Positions 53,347 to 64,000 of a stretch of DNA of 64,000 bases are shown here, in pieces. The translations under genes and the position numbers were made by a program. Within the stretch, counting starts at the first letter, position 1; every line of letters begins with the position of its first letter. The notes below the pieces were generated by a model. It saw only the letters and a list, made by a program, of their open reading frames with translations. It made no database searches and was not told the origin of the DNA. Source of the stretch: Undaria pinnatifida. Lineage: Eukaryota; Sar; Phaeophyceae; Laminariales; Alariaceae. The stretch spans positions 6,101,919 through 6,165,918 of the forward strand of contig JABAKD010000016.1 of NCBI GenBank assembly GCA_012845835.1, read 5' to 3'.

Positions 53347-55671
53347 TGTCATACTAGCAGACCCTAGGAACTGACTAAACACGGCATTGGGCTCATAGAG
53401 GGTATCAAGTGCGTCATCAATGGCACTGGGGAAAGAACGTAACATGGCGAAGAAGTCAGGGCGGTCTTACGCTATCTTGTGACGGCCATTGGAACGCCCA
53501 CAGCTTTCAAGACGATGATGAACAAACCCAGACTTCAGTCTCTTGGGCATGACGCCCCCCCTTCCCACCTCCCTCCTTCCCCCCTCCCTCCTTCCCCCCT
53601 CCCCCCCGCCCCCCCTCCCCCCGGCCGCTTAAAGGTGCTGACGGTGGATGGCGCTGCCGCAGCCTTTGCGCGTCGCTCTGCAGCTTTGCGTCTCTCCGTT
53701 TCAAGCCAATTCCGCATAAACAACTCGGCTCCCTCCTCTACTCGTCGAAACCATCTGCCAGCCTTCTGAGCAGCCTTCCGCCACCCTTCGAATTTCATTC
53801 CAAAGACCGATGTTACGGCTCCGTGACAATTTCAGAGTTACTATGACAGAGGCGTTTTCGTAATAGTAGGGGCCGCGATATTTACGCCCCCTCCCTAAGT
53901 CGGGTGTGGCTGTCCCACCCGGACACATCTATCAATTCCTTGGGTTCACGTTCATAAACCCTGCGAATAAGCAATCAAGTCACCATCTGCACACTACTTT
54001 CTTGGGAGACTTCATATCTGGAACACCTGCACAGGGGACTTGCTCTCTTTCTCCGAGGAACGTACAAGTGCCTTCTGAACTCGGTCGTATCGGTCCTTCG
54101 GAGGTCAGTCATTATGAATATCTGAGGCGTGTTACAGACATAGCCCACATGGGGACCCTGCGATGCTAGTAGGCTAGATATCCTCGTCTGCTTCGCCTTG
54201 ATAGATACCCTCGTCTGTCTCGCCCTGACTTTAGACCTCACTGCACTAGGACACGATTCGTGACATGGTGTCCAATCCGAGAATCGAACTCGAGTTTCCC
54301 TCTCTGGTTTTGGGTTTCTCGTTGTGGTTCTGTTTGCTGCTTCTTCTGCTGCTGTATCTTTTGTGCTTTTGCTGCTGTATATTTTGTGCTCCGAGCGCAT
54401 CACTCATTTTGTTATTAATTTTTTTCAGAGCGCGTGCGCGCGGCTTTTAGCGCGCGCTCCTGGGAGCCCAGCCTGTCCAGCAGCAGTTAGGTGGGCACGG
54501 TGCCGCCCTTGCACGCGTCCCGCGTCGATACCCAATGGCTTCGCTTGCAAGATCTTTTTTACTTGTTTTTTGTTTTGTTTTTGTTTTCTTTTTTTCACTT
54601 TAACCTTGTTTTTTTTCGAACCTTTTTGCGAGTTGATCCCATATTGTTTCCACTGATCTTGTGGTCAACGGCGCACTCAGGGGAGCGCGCTACTCTGGAG
54701 TGTGCCTGTCTCGTTGCTCTCACCATGGCTCCCTCCAGTTTTGCTTGCCCTCTATGGCGTTGTCGGATGGCACAGGTGGGAGTTAATAAGCAGTACACCC
54801 GGTTAGGCCCCCGCCCTTCCTTGCGCTTGCCGGCAGCCAGCTGAAAAATGAATGAGAAAAGAGAAGCAAGAAGCATAAGTCCGAAGGGATGCGGGATAGT
54901 GGTTTGAGTGCGCGCCACGGGTGTGCTGGCTGCGGAAACTCCCAGGCCGTTTATCCGCGCGTGTGTGTCTGCCGTCGCTGCCGTTGCTGTTGCGCGCGTT
55001 GTTGCTTTCGCTGCTCGTTCTTCCACTGCTTGGGGTGCCCCGTGAGCACCGCCAACAGCAGGTGAGGCCCAGGGTAGTACGGTGTCCTAAATACATATAT
55101 ATCAAATCATTCCTTGGTGTCATGGACTTTGGTCAGGAGCTTTTTGTCTCGGCCTAAGTATGCGATCCGCGGAACTGGAATTCTCGGTCGAATATAGCTT
55201 CGTTTGAGCGCCGGCTTCGGGGGGCGGCTCCAACGCCCCTCGCCCTGCCGTGTCCGTTCCGCACATCGACGTGAACGCGGACGGGTGCCGAGCGAGACGA
55301 GCGAGTGTCGAGGAGGAATTTTAGAAAAATTGTTGAATCTTAATGGCTGCAACGCCTGGATGATTTACAGAATTGGCATCATTTCCAAACGGTACGTGAT
55401 AATGTTTGGAATTTTGCGGTGGCATACTCTCGAACGTTAGTTTCTTTGCTGTACTTTTTTACTAGTTCGTTTGGTTTCTTGCCCGGCCTTTTTATTGCTT
55501 TTGTTTCTGCTCGTTTTGCCAGCTGGAAATTCAATTTTTTAGTGTGGGTTCACCTGAAACGTGACACAAGTTACCGACGATATCCAACAACTTCGCGGCA
55601 CAAATTACCGACGGCAAGACGTTTCGTGACAAATAACTCCCAAACCTTGGAATCATGATTATTTTCATGTA
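53347..55671. other. No supported gene; low-complexity tracts
   Basis: A polypyrimidine tract of C and T lies at 53551-53621. A 26-bp imperfect tandem repeat with CCTCGTCTGYYTCGCC lies at about 54178-54228. A GC-rich hairpin (GAGCGCG...CGCGCTC) lies near 54427-54463. A 143-codon minus-strand frame (54595-55026) is Ala/Thr/Arg-rich without motifs. Confidence 0.45.
54264..54294 (-). repeat. tRNA-like T-arm, inverted partner of 50511-50540
   Basis: On the minus strand it reads CTCGAGTTCGATTCTCGG followed by ATTGGACACCATG, a T-arm with a B box, differing by a few bases from the copy at 50511. Confidence 0.55.
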
Positions 55672-56600
55672 ACAGAATCTCGAGACAAAACCAAGCAGGT
55701 AGAGCCGTCTCTTCGGCCTTTGGCCCTGGCTTTAGCACGACCGCTGACACTCCAGGCAGCCTCTGCTGTAGGCACGAACGAGTGCGGTTGATTCGCAGCG
55801 AACTATCCCGCTGTGCTCGCTTCTATGTGGCCATTGTCCATGCCAATTCATGTCACCTCCCTTCTGTTTTGAGCTCGTTGTCGTGCCGTCGAGGTACGAG
55901 GAAACCCGTACGTACCGGGTGAGAACAGCAGTATGTACGACGAGCATGAACGCCAACTGACGGCATTGGCAAACACACTACATCAGGTGTAGCAGCAGTA
56001 GCCGAAGGGCGAAACTTCTAGCACATACTGCAGCAACTAGTAGCAACCAGAACCACAGCAGATAGCTCAAAGTGCAGTACGAGTGCAGTTGGCAAGTTTA
56101 GTCGTACACGCATCACTCTGTCCAATAGTCTATATATAACAGAATCTCGAGACAAAACCAAGCAGGTAGAAGAGCCGTCTCTTCGGCCTTTGGCCCTGGC
56201 TTTAGCACGGCCGCTGACACTTCAGGCAGCCTCTGCTGTAGGCATGAACGAGTGCGGTTGATTTGCAACGAACTATCCCGCTGTGCTCGCTTCTGTGTCG
56301 CCATTGTCCATGCCATTTCATGTCACCTCCCTTCTGTTTTGAGCTCGTTGTCGTGCCGTCGAGGTACGAGGAAACCCGTACGTACTGGGTGAGAACAGCA
56401 GTATGTACGACGAGCATGAACGCCGACTGACAACATTGGCAAATACACAACATCAGGTGCACCAGCAGTAGCCGAAGGGCGAAACTTCCAGCACATACTG
56501 CAGCAACTAGTAGCAACCAGAACCACAGCAGATAGCTCAAAGTGCAGTACGAGTGCAGTTGGCAAGTTTAGTCGTACACGCATCACTCTGTCCAGTATAT
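55672..56600. repeat. Two tandem units of about 460 bp at the outer part of the left arm
   Basis: The block beginning TAACAGAATCTCGAGACAAA at about 55672 repeats at about 56144, ending near CATCACTCTGTCCA in both (56124 and 56594). Identity is about 95%. The right arm shows the same tandem pair (63362-63830, and 63831 to the window end). Antisense frames in it (such as 56202-56540) differ between copies by indels. Confidence 0.9.
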
Positions 56601-59092
56601 AACAACCGTTTTATGTTCATATTGATGAAGAAAAAAAAATTACATTTCCTGTAAGAATGATACGTCGTACGAGCGGACGTTCTGGTGTGCTGCTGCCGTG
56701 AGACCATCGAGCACACCGCATGTTTTACTCAAACAAGAGCCAACAAGAGGCAGGGCACAGGGGTCCCCAACAAAGAGTCACGTGACAACCACGGCCAGCT
56801 GTCGATCGCGTAATTGGCCGGCAGTCCGTGCTTCGGTGGGTATATCGGAAGTCGTTCGTAGTACTGCTGCTGTAGACCGTCGGAAAACGACGACATCCCG
56901 TTCTGGTGGCAGACTCGCCAGTAGACCCCCCAAAATTTATTTACCTTTTCTTTTTCTTGGCCCCATGCACCCATTTCCTTTCCTTTCTCTTTGTTTGTTT
57001 CTTTTTTCCAATTGACTTGCGTCTGTTGTGCGTATGCGTAGTGGTATGTACTACGTGTATTATATACGTGGTAGTCTTTCTTGGGTGGCAAGCGGTATAG
57101 TCGGTTTTTCCAGGCGCGAGTAATGAGACGTATGCACCGGTATGGACCTGGCACATCGTAGACTGACTCCCGATTTCACTTTTATATGTTTCTGGTGGAG
57201 GCATGAATTGCGTCAGCTGTGATTTATGCGTGTACCACCTTTGGTTTGTGTTTTTCCCCTAGGGTATATTCCTCAGCTCCAGAGTGACTGGAGCCTGTCC
57301 TGTGACCACGGACTTGATTATGCGAGTTAATGTGAGAACGACAACAACAACAACAACTGAATTTTGCCTGTTTCTTGACCGTTCAGCTGCTTCCTGCAAA
57401 TTTGGTTTTTCTGCCAACACGATTTTGAACTTTTTCGCGATTTTTTCTTCCTTTTTGTCTATCTAGCAAGTTGAACTTCCTACCATTTGCCGCTAATTTG
57501 CCGCCTGTACATTAGCTGCGGAACGGTCCAGCTTTAGCTTTTCGTTGATTCCCATCATTTGTTTTGTACTTGACGAAGCTTCATCGGCTGAGATCTGGGC
57601 TTGCTCGTCAGCTCCACACCGTCCAGCACCCCATCGCAGCGCTATAGCTCACAGCAATGAAGCGCCGTGCAGTGCCCTGCGATACCCTGCGGCTCAGCTC
57701 AGCAGCGCACCGCTAGCTCAGCAGAGCGAAGCGCTATGCTTTGCCGTGCTCTGCGGTCGCGGTCGTTCGTTATTCATGATATCCAAAACTCCGCGTACGC
57801 TGATATTTAGGTACTTACTTAGCGCTTTATTCTATATCGCGTCAACCATCGTAATATCATACAATATGAGGGAGGGAATGTAATCTCTATGCAAGGATCC
57901 TGTTTTGTTTTCATCAATTGTCAGCCGGACGCCCCGGAGGTCTAGCGGTTTTACCCTCGAATACTATTAACGTTTGGTTGTCCTTGAGTTCGACACCCAC
58001 CACGATGAGATTTGACTTTATTTGCAAAAATGCAAAAAAAAAACAGGGATCAACTGCTGGGAGCGCCTAGCAGCGTGGGTAGGTACAATTCGACGCGAGT
58101 CGACGAGGGAAGAAAATGCTGGATTCTCCTCGCGGTAAAAATGAAAGCACGTGCCGAAGTGGGGAGGGAGGAGAAGGGCCCACTATGTGACCCCGGATGA
58201 TCTGAGTTACTACCGGGAAGGAGCGCGAGAGTGGTGCGGGAATAATAAATGGGATGAAGAAAAAAAAATGTTGCAAAGGTATATTATTATTACTACCAGT
58301 AAATAATGTCAGTCTCTAGGAAATACGCACGGCACTATCAGCAGTCGTCATTGTAGAGACACTCCGGATAATATGTATCGAGGGAACGCGTCCGATTTCG
58401 ACAACGTGAAAGCCCCCACGAAGCAAAGACAGCAGACACACATATCTCGCCTTCCCGAGAAAGAACAGAAGAAGCGCTACGCCAACCTCCCGTACGAGCA
58501 AAGCCACCCCCGCACCAATCTTGGACAACGCCGCCTCAACGAGAGATCGCCCTCCTCTTCTACGTTTTCCTCCTCGCCCGCGACCACGCAGACCAATCAA
58601 TGCGACAGCCTTCACGTAACAAACAAAGCAATCTTCTTCCAAAACCTCGCCGGCTGACATGGCCCCATGTCGACGTTTGATGCAAACCGACTTTGCATCC
58701 TGTCGACTTCGAGCCTCCATTTCCACGGGGACAGCAGTGCAGTCTCTTCATTAATGCCAAGGCTTCTTTTGTTTCGCCTAGAGGCGACGCAGGTTCTCAA
58801 GAATACTATTTTCGGTATTTTTGTTTGATAACCGCAAACGTTTACTTGACGGCGCATTTAACATAATAGTTTGTTTCGCCTATCCTTGCCTTCTTTGTTG
58901 TATAATATTACGTTTTTTCTCTTGTCAAAGCATGACTTTCATAATCCCATGTTTGTATTAAACTCTTGGCATTACTTTAAAGTTCAATGCATGCCAAATC
59001 GGACAGCTACACCTTAAGTTGTCGAAGTGCTGCCCTGCCCTACCCGAAGCATGGGCGCCGGCGAATGCTGGCGCCCATGCGGAGCCCTTGTA
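55966..59092 (+). repeat. Giant inverted repeat, left arm (visible part)
   Basis: About 3.1 kb that is the reverse complement of 59604-64000 once the 1,317-bp insertion in the right arm is removed. Identity is high (roughly 95% or more by eye) with a few indels. The clearest is an extra segment of about 50 bp around 57680-57745 in the left arm. Long frames are not conserved between arms, so I do not call genes. The left boundary may be near 55672, but the right arm runs off the window before it can be tested. Confidence 0.92.
57929..58009 (+). repeat. tRNA-like sequence inside the left arm
   Basis: GGTCTAGCGGTT (57939-57950) resembles an A box and GAGTTCGACACCC (57986-57998) a B box. The spacing of about 36 bases suits a pol III promoter. 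There is no convincing cloverleaf. The same unit lies inverted at 62009-62091 in the right arm. Confidence 0.4.
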
Positions 59093-59603
59093 TTTATGCA
59101 ATTTTTTTACACTCACAACAACAGCAGTACCTTGCGCTGAGAAGATGGACAGAAGTGATGTGTTTGTGTTGATAAGAGGGGAGACACTCGACTTTCGAAC
59201 CCACGCCTGACGTACTTGAAATGTGTACCCCGGCCACAACGGCCCCCGACTCACGTTGTACTTGCACACTTCCCTGGAATTTCTGCATGCCGCTGTATGT
59301 ACATTGTCATACGCGTTACGAGCACAAATGCCGCGTGGTACTACCTGAATCGACAGGTCAGCATGTTACCGACGCCGAACAAAATACTACATCGTTGTAA
59401 ATGTGCGCACCTGGCAACAGATACGCGACTAATCTAGACCGCAAGCTGTTATATCACACGCTATTTAACGCTGCTGTACGCAACACTCGTCTTGTCTGTG
59501 GTGACACTCCGATTTGATCAGATACGTGTATGTACCAAGCTTTAGCCGTCACGCATTGTCATCACACTGGTGGTCAGGTTACCCTGTACTTTATTTTAGT
59601 TTA
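59093..59603. other. 511-bp centre of the giant inverted repeat
   Basis: Unique sequence between the arms, with no recognisable gene. A perfect 11-bp stem hairpin (GCATGGGCGCC/GGCGCCCATGC) flanks it at 59050-59081 and again at 59617-59648, as part of the arms. Confidence 0.7.
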
Positions 59604-59828
59604 TACAAGGGCTCCGCATGGGCGCCAGCATTCGCCGGCGCCCATGCTTCGGGAAGGGCAGGGCAGCACTTCGACAACTTAAGGTGTAGCTGTCCGATTT
59701 GGCATGCATTGAGCTTTAAAGTAATGCCAAGAGTTTAATACGAACATGGGATTATGAAAGTCATGCTTTGACATAAGAAAAACGTAATATTATACAACAA
59801 AGAAGGCAAGGATAGGCGAAACAAACTA

Positions 59829-61145
59829 CAGTAGGTGGGCCTATATAGTGCGGGTATGTGACACGGCTCCGTACCCGCACTATATCGACCTCGCGCATAA
59901 TATGACTTCTGGCCTTTATAGTGCGGGTACCCGCACTATAAGCGACTAGAATCAAGTCAATAGTGCGGGTTAGCGCTCTATTCGCGATTTCACTTGTTTA
60001 AAGCACAGAACAAAGCCAACGGCAAGGTGTACGAAGGTGAACAAGCTGTCGATACATGCATCTGTACGTGGTGAGAAGAGGACAGCCTGTTGAGCGTTGA
60101 ATAGGCCTGCTGCACCCGGGTACAGCGTGGTTGCTCATGACGACGCGCTCGCACGTCTGAGTGCACCACCCGTCTGTGTGTGCGAAGTCCCATCGTTGGT
60201 TGAAATGAAATTTATTAAGTTCGTAGAGGAACGGATTGACTACTAAATGCAAGCTCTGCAAACGAAACATAAACGTGCCAAACGGTGACATCCTCTCAGG
60301 AAAAAAAAGCGGGAAACTGGAACAACAACAAACATACGTCTCTACTCGTACTTCTCCTACGCTCTACCTTTGTGGCTACGAGAAAATCCGCAACAACGCA
60401 CACCACGCATACCCTTGGGCTTGGTTTTAATGCACGAACAAGTAAAACGCGCCAACCTTTGACTTACTGTACTTCGTACGAGTCACTTCACCACACATGA
60501 AAGTCAGGCACTCCGTAGACCCGCGCCCCACCCACCCCCCCCAAAAAAAAAACGAACAACGCCAATCGTTTCACGTGTCAAAATACCCCCGGACATCAGT
60601 CTGGCGAGATGGCCGCGATGCATGCTCTGCAATCATCAACATCCGTGCCCTCTGGAGCAAATGGCCGGCCTCATTGATGCCGGACGCTTCTGCGTAGTTT
60701 TCCAGGGCGGCGAAGTGCTGGGGAACTTCCGCATACGACGGTGGCTCGGTGCGAACGCCTTCGACGTCGTCGTCGTCCTCACTCTCCAGATGGGGAAGAT
60801 GGCAGAGTTCGCCTGCTGCACACGGCATCGTGAACCTCTACACTGCTGTTCGTGTTGCCAGTGGGGTCCGCCGGGTGGTAGGGGTGCTGTACAGCTGTAG
60901 TACTGTACTGCTGTACCGCAGCACTGCGGGTTTGTGGTCAGTTTGACCCCATGATCTAAGGCGGGGTGACGTCAGACCCGCACTATATCGGGTGTGAGGT
61001 GGTCCAAATCCGCATTATATATACCTGTGCCCCTATTGTGCGGCATGCGCACTATATAGGCCCGAATTTTGTGCCAAGCGATTCCACCCGAACTATACCG
61101 GCAGGGGCGCACTATATAACCCGCACTATATAGGCCCACCTACTG
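59829..61145 (-). mobile_element. pogo/Tigger-type DNA transposon derivative, 1,317 bp
   Basis: The ends are CAGTAGGTGGGCCTATATAG, then TGCGGGT, with the exact complement at the right end. The element is flanked by TA on both sides (59827-59828 and 61146-61147). CAGT ends and a TA duplication are typical of the Tc1/mariner-pogo group. Both subterminal regions carry multiple copies of TATAGTGCGGGT in both orientations, candidate transposase-binding sites. The left arm of the giant repeat (about 58858-58880) lacks the element and gives the empty site. Only the end of a transposase remains inside, so it cannot move itself. Confidence 0.85.
60571..60828 (-). pseudogene. C-terminal remnant of a pogo/Tigger-type transposase
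   Basis: An ATG-started frame of 85 codons. It has an acidic linker (ESEDDDDVEG), then AALENYAEASGINEAGHLLQ, then a tail QTDVRGYF. Tigger/pogo transposases end with an acidic linker, a 'LexLxxyxxxxgxxeaxxxL' helix pair and a 'KQTTITDFF'-like tail, and this fits that order. The DNA-binding and DDE catalytic domains are absent, so it is an internal-deletion product. The position within pogo-type TIRs supports the call. The family assignment rests on pattern and not on a search. Confidence 0.55.
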
Positions 61146-62008
61146 TAAGTTAAATGCGCCGTCAATAAAAGTTGGCGTCTATCAAACAAAAATACCGAAA
61201 ATAGTATTCTTGAGAACCTGCGTCGCCTCTAGGCGAAACAAAAGAAGCCTTGGCATTAATGAAGAGACTGCACTGCTGTCCTCGTGGAAATGGAGGCTCG
61301 AAGTCGACAGGATGCAAAGTCGGTTTGCATCAAACGTCGACATGGGGCCATGTCAGCCGGCAAGGTTTTGGAAGAAGATTGCTTTGTTTGTTACGTGAAG
61401 GCTGTCGCATTGATTGGTCTGCGTGGTCGCGGGCGAGGAGGAAAACGTAGAAGAGGAGGGCGATCTCTCGTTGAGGCGGCGTTGTCCAAGATTGGTGCGG
61501 GGGTGGCTTTGCTCGTACGGGAGGTTGGCGTAGCGCTTCTTCTCTGTTCTTTCTCGGGAAGGCGGGATATGTGTGTCTGCTGTCTTTGCTTCGTGGGGGC
61601 TTTCACGTTGTCGAAATCGGACGTGTCCCCTCGATACATATTATCCGAATTGTCTCTACAATGACGACTGCTGATAGTGCCGTGCGTATTTCCTAGAGAC
61701 TGACATTATTTACTGGTAGTAATAATAATATACCTTTGCAACATTTTTTTTTCTTCATCCCATTTATTATTCCCGCACCACTCTTGCGCTCCTTCCCGGT
61801 AGTAACTCAGATCATCCGGGGTCACATAGTGGGCCCTCCTCCTCCCTCCCCACTTCGGCACGTGCTTTCATTTTTACCGCGAGGAGAATCCAGCATTTTC
61901 TTCCCTCGTCGACTCGCGTCGAATTGTACCTACCCACGCTGCTAGGCGCTCTCAGCAGTTGATCCCTGTTTTTTTTTTTGCATCTTTGCAAATAAAGTCA
62001 AATCTCAT

Positions 62009-62091
62009 CGTGGTGGGTGTCGAACTCAAGGACAACCAAACTTTAAAAGTGTTCGAGGGTAAAACCGCTAGACCTCCGGGGCATCCGGCTG
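62009..62091 (-). repeat. tRNA-like sequence inside the right arm
   Basis: Inverted counterpart of 57929-58009 with a few substitutions; see that entry. Confidence 0.4.
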
Positions 62092-64000
62092 ACAATTGAT
62101 GAAAACAAAACAGGATCCTTGCATAGAGATTACATTCCCTCCCTCATATTATATGATATTACGATGGTTGACGCGATATAGAATAAAGCGCTAAGTAAGT
62201 ACCTAAATATCAGCGTACGCGGAGTTTTGGATATCATGAATAACGAACGACCGCGACGGCAAAGCACGGCAAAGCATAGCGGGGAATGGCAGGGCACTGC
62301 ACGGCGCTTCATTGCTGTGAGCTATAGCGCTGCGATGGGGTGCTGGACGGTGTGGAGCTGACGAGCAAGCCCAGATCTCAGCCGATGAAGCTTCGTCAAG
62401 TACAAAACAAATGATGGGAATCAACGAAAAGCTAAAGCTGGACCGTTCCGCAGCTAATGTACAGGCGGCAAATTAGCGGCAAATGGTAGGAAGTTCAACT
62501 TGCTAGATAGACAAAAAGGAAGAAAAAATCGCGAAAAAGTTCAAAATCGTGTTGGCAGAAAAACCAAATTTGCAGGAAGCAGCTGAACGGTCAAGAAACA
62601 GGCAAAATTCAGTTGTTGTTGTTGTTGTCGTTCTCACATTAACTCGCATAATCAAGTCCGTGGTCACAGGACAGGCTCCAGTCACTCTGGAGCTGAGGAA
62701 TATACCCTAGGGGAAAAACACAAACCAAAGGTGGTACACGCATAAATCACAGCTGACGCAATTCATGCCTCCACCAGAAACATATAAAAGTGAAATCGGG
62801 AGTCAGTCTACGATGTGCCAGGTCCATACCGGTGCATACGTCTCATTACTCGCGCCTGGAAAAACCGACTATACCGCTTGCCACCCAAGAAAGACTACCA
62901 CGTATATAATACACGTAGTACATACCACTACGCATACGCACAACAGACGCAAGTCAATTGGAAAAAAGAAACAAACAAAGAGAAAGGAAAGGAAATGGGT
63001 GCATGGGGCCAAGAAAAAGAAAAGGTAAATAAATTTTGGGGGGTCTACTGGCGAGTCTGCCACCAGAACGGGATGTCGTCGTTTTCCGACGGTCTACAGC
63101 AGCAGTACTACGAACGACTTCCGATATACCCACCGAAGCACGGACTGCCGGCCAATTACGCGATCGACAGCTGGCCGTGGTTGTCACGTGACTCTTTGTT
63201 GGGGACCCCTGTGCCCTGCCTCTTGTTGGCTCTTGTTTGAGTAAAACATGCGGTGTGCTCGATGGTCTCACGGCAGCAGCACACCAGAACGTCCGCTCGT
63301 ACGACGTATCATTCTTACAGGAAATGTAATTTTTTTTTCTTCATCAATATGAACATAAAACGGTTGTTATATACTGGACAGAGTGATGCGTGTACGACTA
63401 AACTTGCCAACTGCACTCGTACTGCACTTTGAGCTATCTGCTGTGGTTCTGGTTGCTACTAGTTGCTGCAGTATGTGCTGGAAGTTTCGCCCTTCGGCTA
63501 CTGCTGCTACACCTGATGTGCGTTTGCCAATGTCGTCAGTTGGCGTTCATGCTCGTCGTACATACTGCTGTTCTCACCCCATACGTACGGGTTTTCTCGC
63601 ACCTCAACCGTACGTACGACGACGAGCTCAAAACAGAAGGAAGGTGAAATGAAATGGCATGGACAATGGCCACATAGAAGCGAGCACAGCGGGATAGTTC
63701 GTTGCAAATCAACCGCACTCGTTCATGCCTACAGCAGAGGCTGCCTGAAGTGTCAGCGGCCGTGCTAAAGCCAGGGCCAAAGGCCGAAGAGACGGCTCTT
63801 CTACCTGCTTGGTTTTGTCTCGAGATTCTGTTACATATTGGACAGAGTGATGCGTGTACGACTAAACTTGCCAACGGCACTCGTACTGCACTTTGAGCTA
63901 TCTGCTGTTGTTCCGGTTGCTACTAGTTGCTGCAGTATGTGCTAGAAGTTTCGCCCTTCGGCTACTGCTGCTACACCTGATGTAGTGTGTTTGCCAATGT

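Larger units (their letters stand above)
59604..64000 (-). repeat. Giant inverted repeat, right arm, open at window end
   Basis: Reverse complement of the left arm: 59604-59828 pairs with about 58867-59092, and 61146-64000 with about 55966-58866. The pairing is interrupted by the TIR element at 59829-61145. The arm is still matching at base 64000, so its full length is unknown. Confidence 0.92.

Noticed and set aside
58316-58726. 136-codon minus-strand frame in the left arm as a gene
   Set aside because: The mirrored frame in the right arm (61284-61664) differs by an indel near its end and changes frame. The frame is therefore not conserved between near-identical arms.
1-64000. CRISPR arrays or bacterial operons
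   Set aside because: No regularly spaced identical direct repeats with unique spacers, no cas-like frames and no closely packed co-directional genes; the repeats present are tandem satellites or transposon ends.

Overview
This window looks like repeat-rich nuclear DNA from a eukaryotic microbe. Stops are dense in all six frames, few frames look coding, and most recognisable features are transposon relics or tandem and inverted repeats. The host is probably a protist with telomeres of the TTAGGG type, since two interstitial arrays of that repeat are present. A stramenopile or related alga or oomycete is my best guess, from a Ty1/copia element and from a P-loop protein of the RHS/Crinkler-like class common in such genomes. 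I cannot name the species.

Layout. 0-3 kb: a 13-bp minisatellite, a 56-bp duplication and a decayed minus-strand coding region of unknown function. 3.6-6.6 kb: a strongly diverged tandem array with units of about 0.84-1.03 kb. Its third unit carries a 302-bp element with 42-bp terminal inverted repeats (TIRs) around a telomere-type array. 8.6-12.5 kb: the 5' part of a copia retrotransposon (short candidate LTR, primer site, gag, zinc knuckles, protease, integrase). It is broken by one stop and several frameshifts and lacks reverse transcriptase and RNase H. 14.6-15.0 kb: a frameshifted coiled-coil fragment. 15.9-16.4 kb: a second TIR element around a telomere-type array, between 81-bp direct repeats.

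16.7-18.4 kb: a complete non-autonomous hAT-type element (TIR CAGGG...CCCTG, 8-bp target duplication) built from GGGTC arrays. A related unoccupied site lies at 33.7 kb. 18.58-33.38 kb: one 14.8-kb LTR element with two 517-bp LTRs differing at about three positions, apparently on the minus strand. I find no gag or pol in it, only degenerate repeats and Pro/Ser/Thr-rich open frames. 33.5-35.3 kb: tRNA-like modules and an 814-bp decayed TIR element. 35.6-36.2 kb: an unrecognised coiled-coil-like frame.

43.9-45.4 kb holds the best gene: an RHS/Crinkler-like NTPase with a candidate C-terminal nuclease-like motif and an internal out-of-frame segment. A broken relative follows at once. 49-53 kb: tandem repeats, a 601-bp palindromic tRNA-like element and gene-fragment repeats. 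55.7-64 kb: a giant inverted repeat with arms over 3.1 kb and a 511-bp centre. The right arm runs off the window and is interrupted by a 1,317-bp pogo/Tigger-type element. The left arm is the empty site.

The genes do not form a pathway. The coherent story is layered mobile-element insertion, with several insertions datable because an empty copy survives in the same window.
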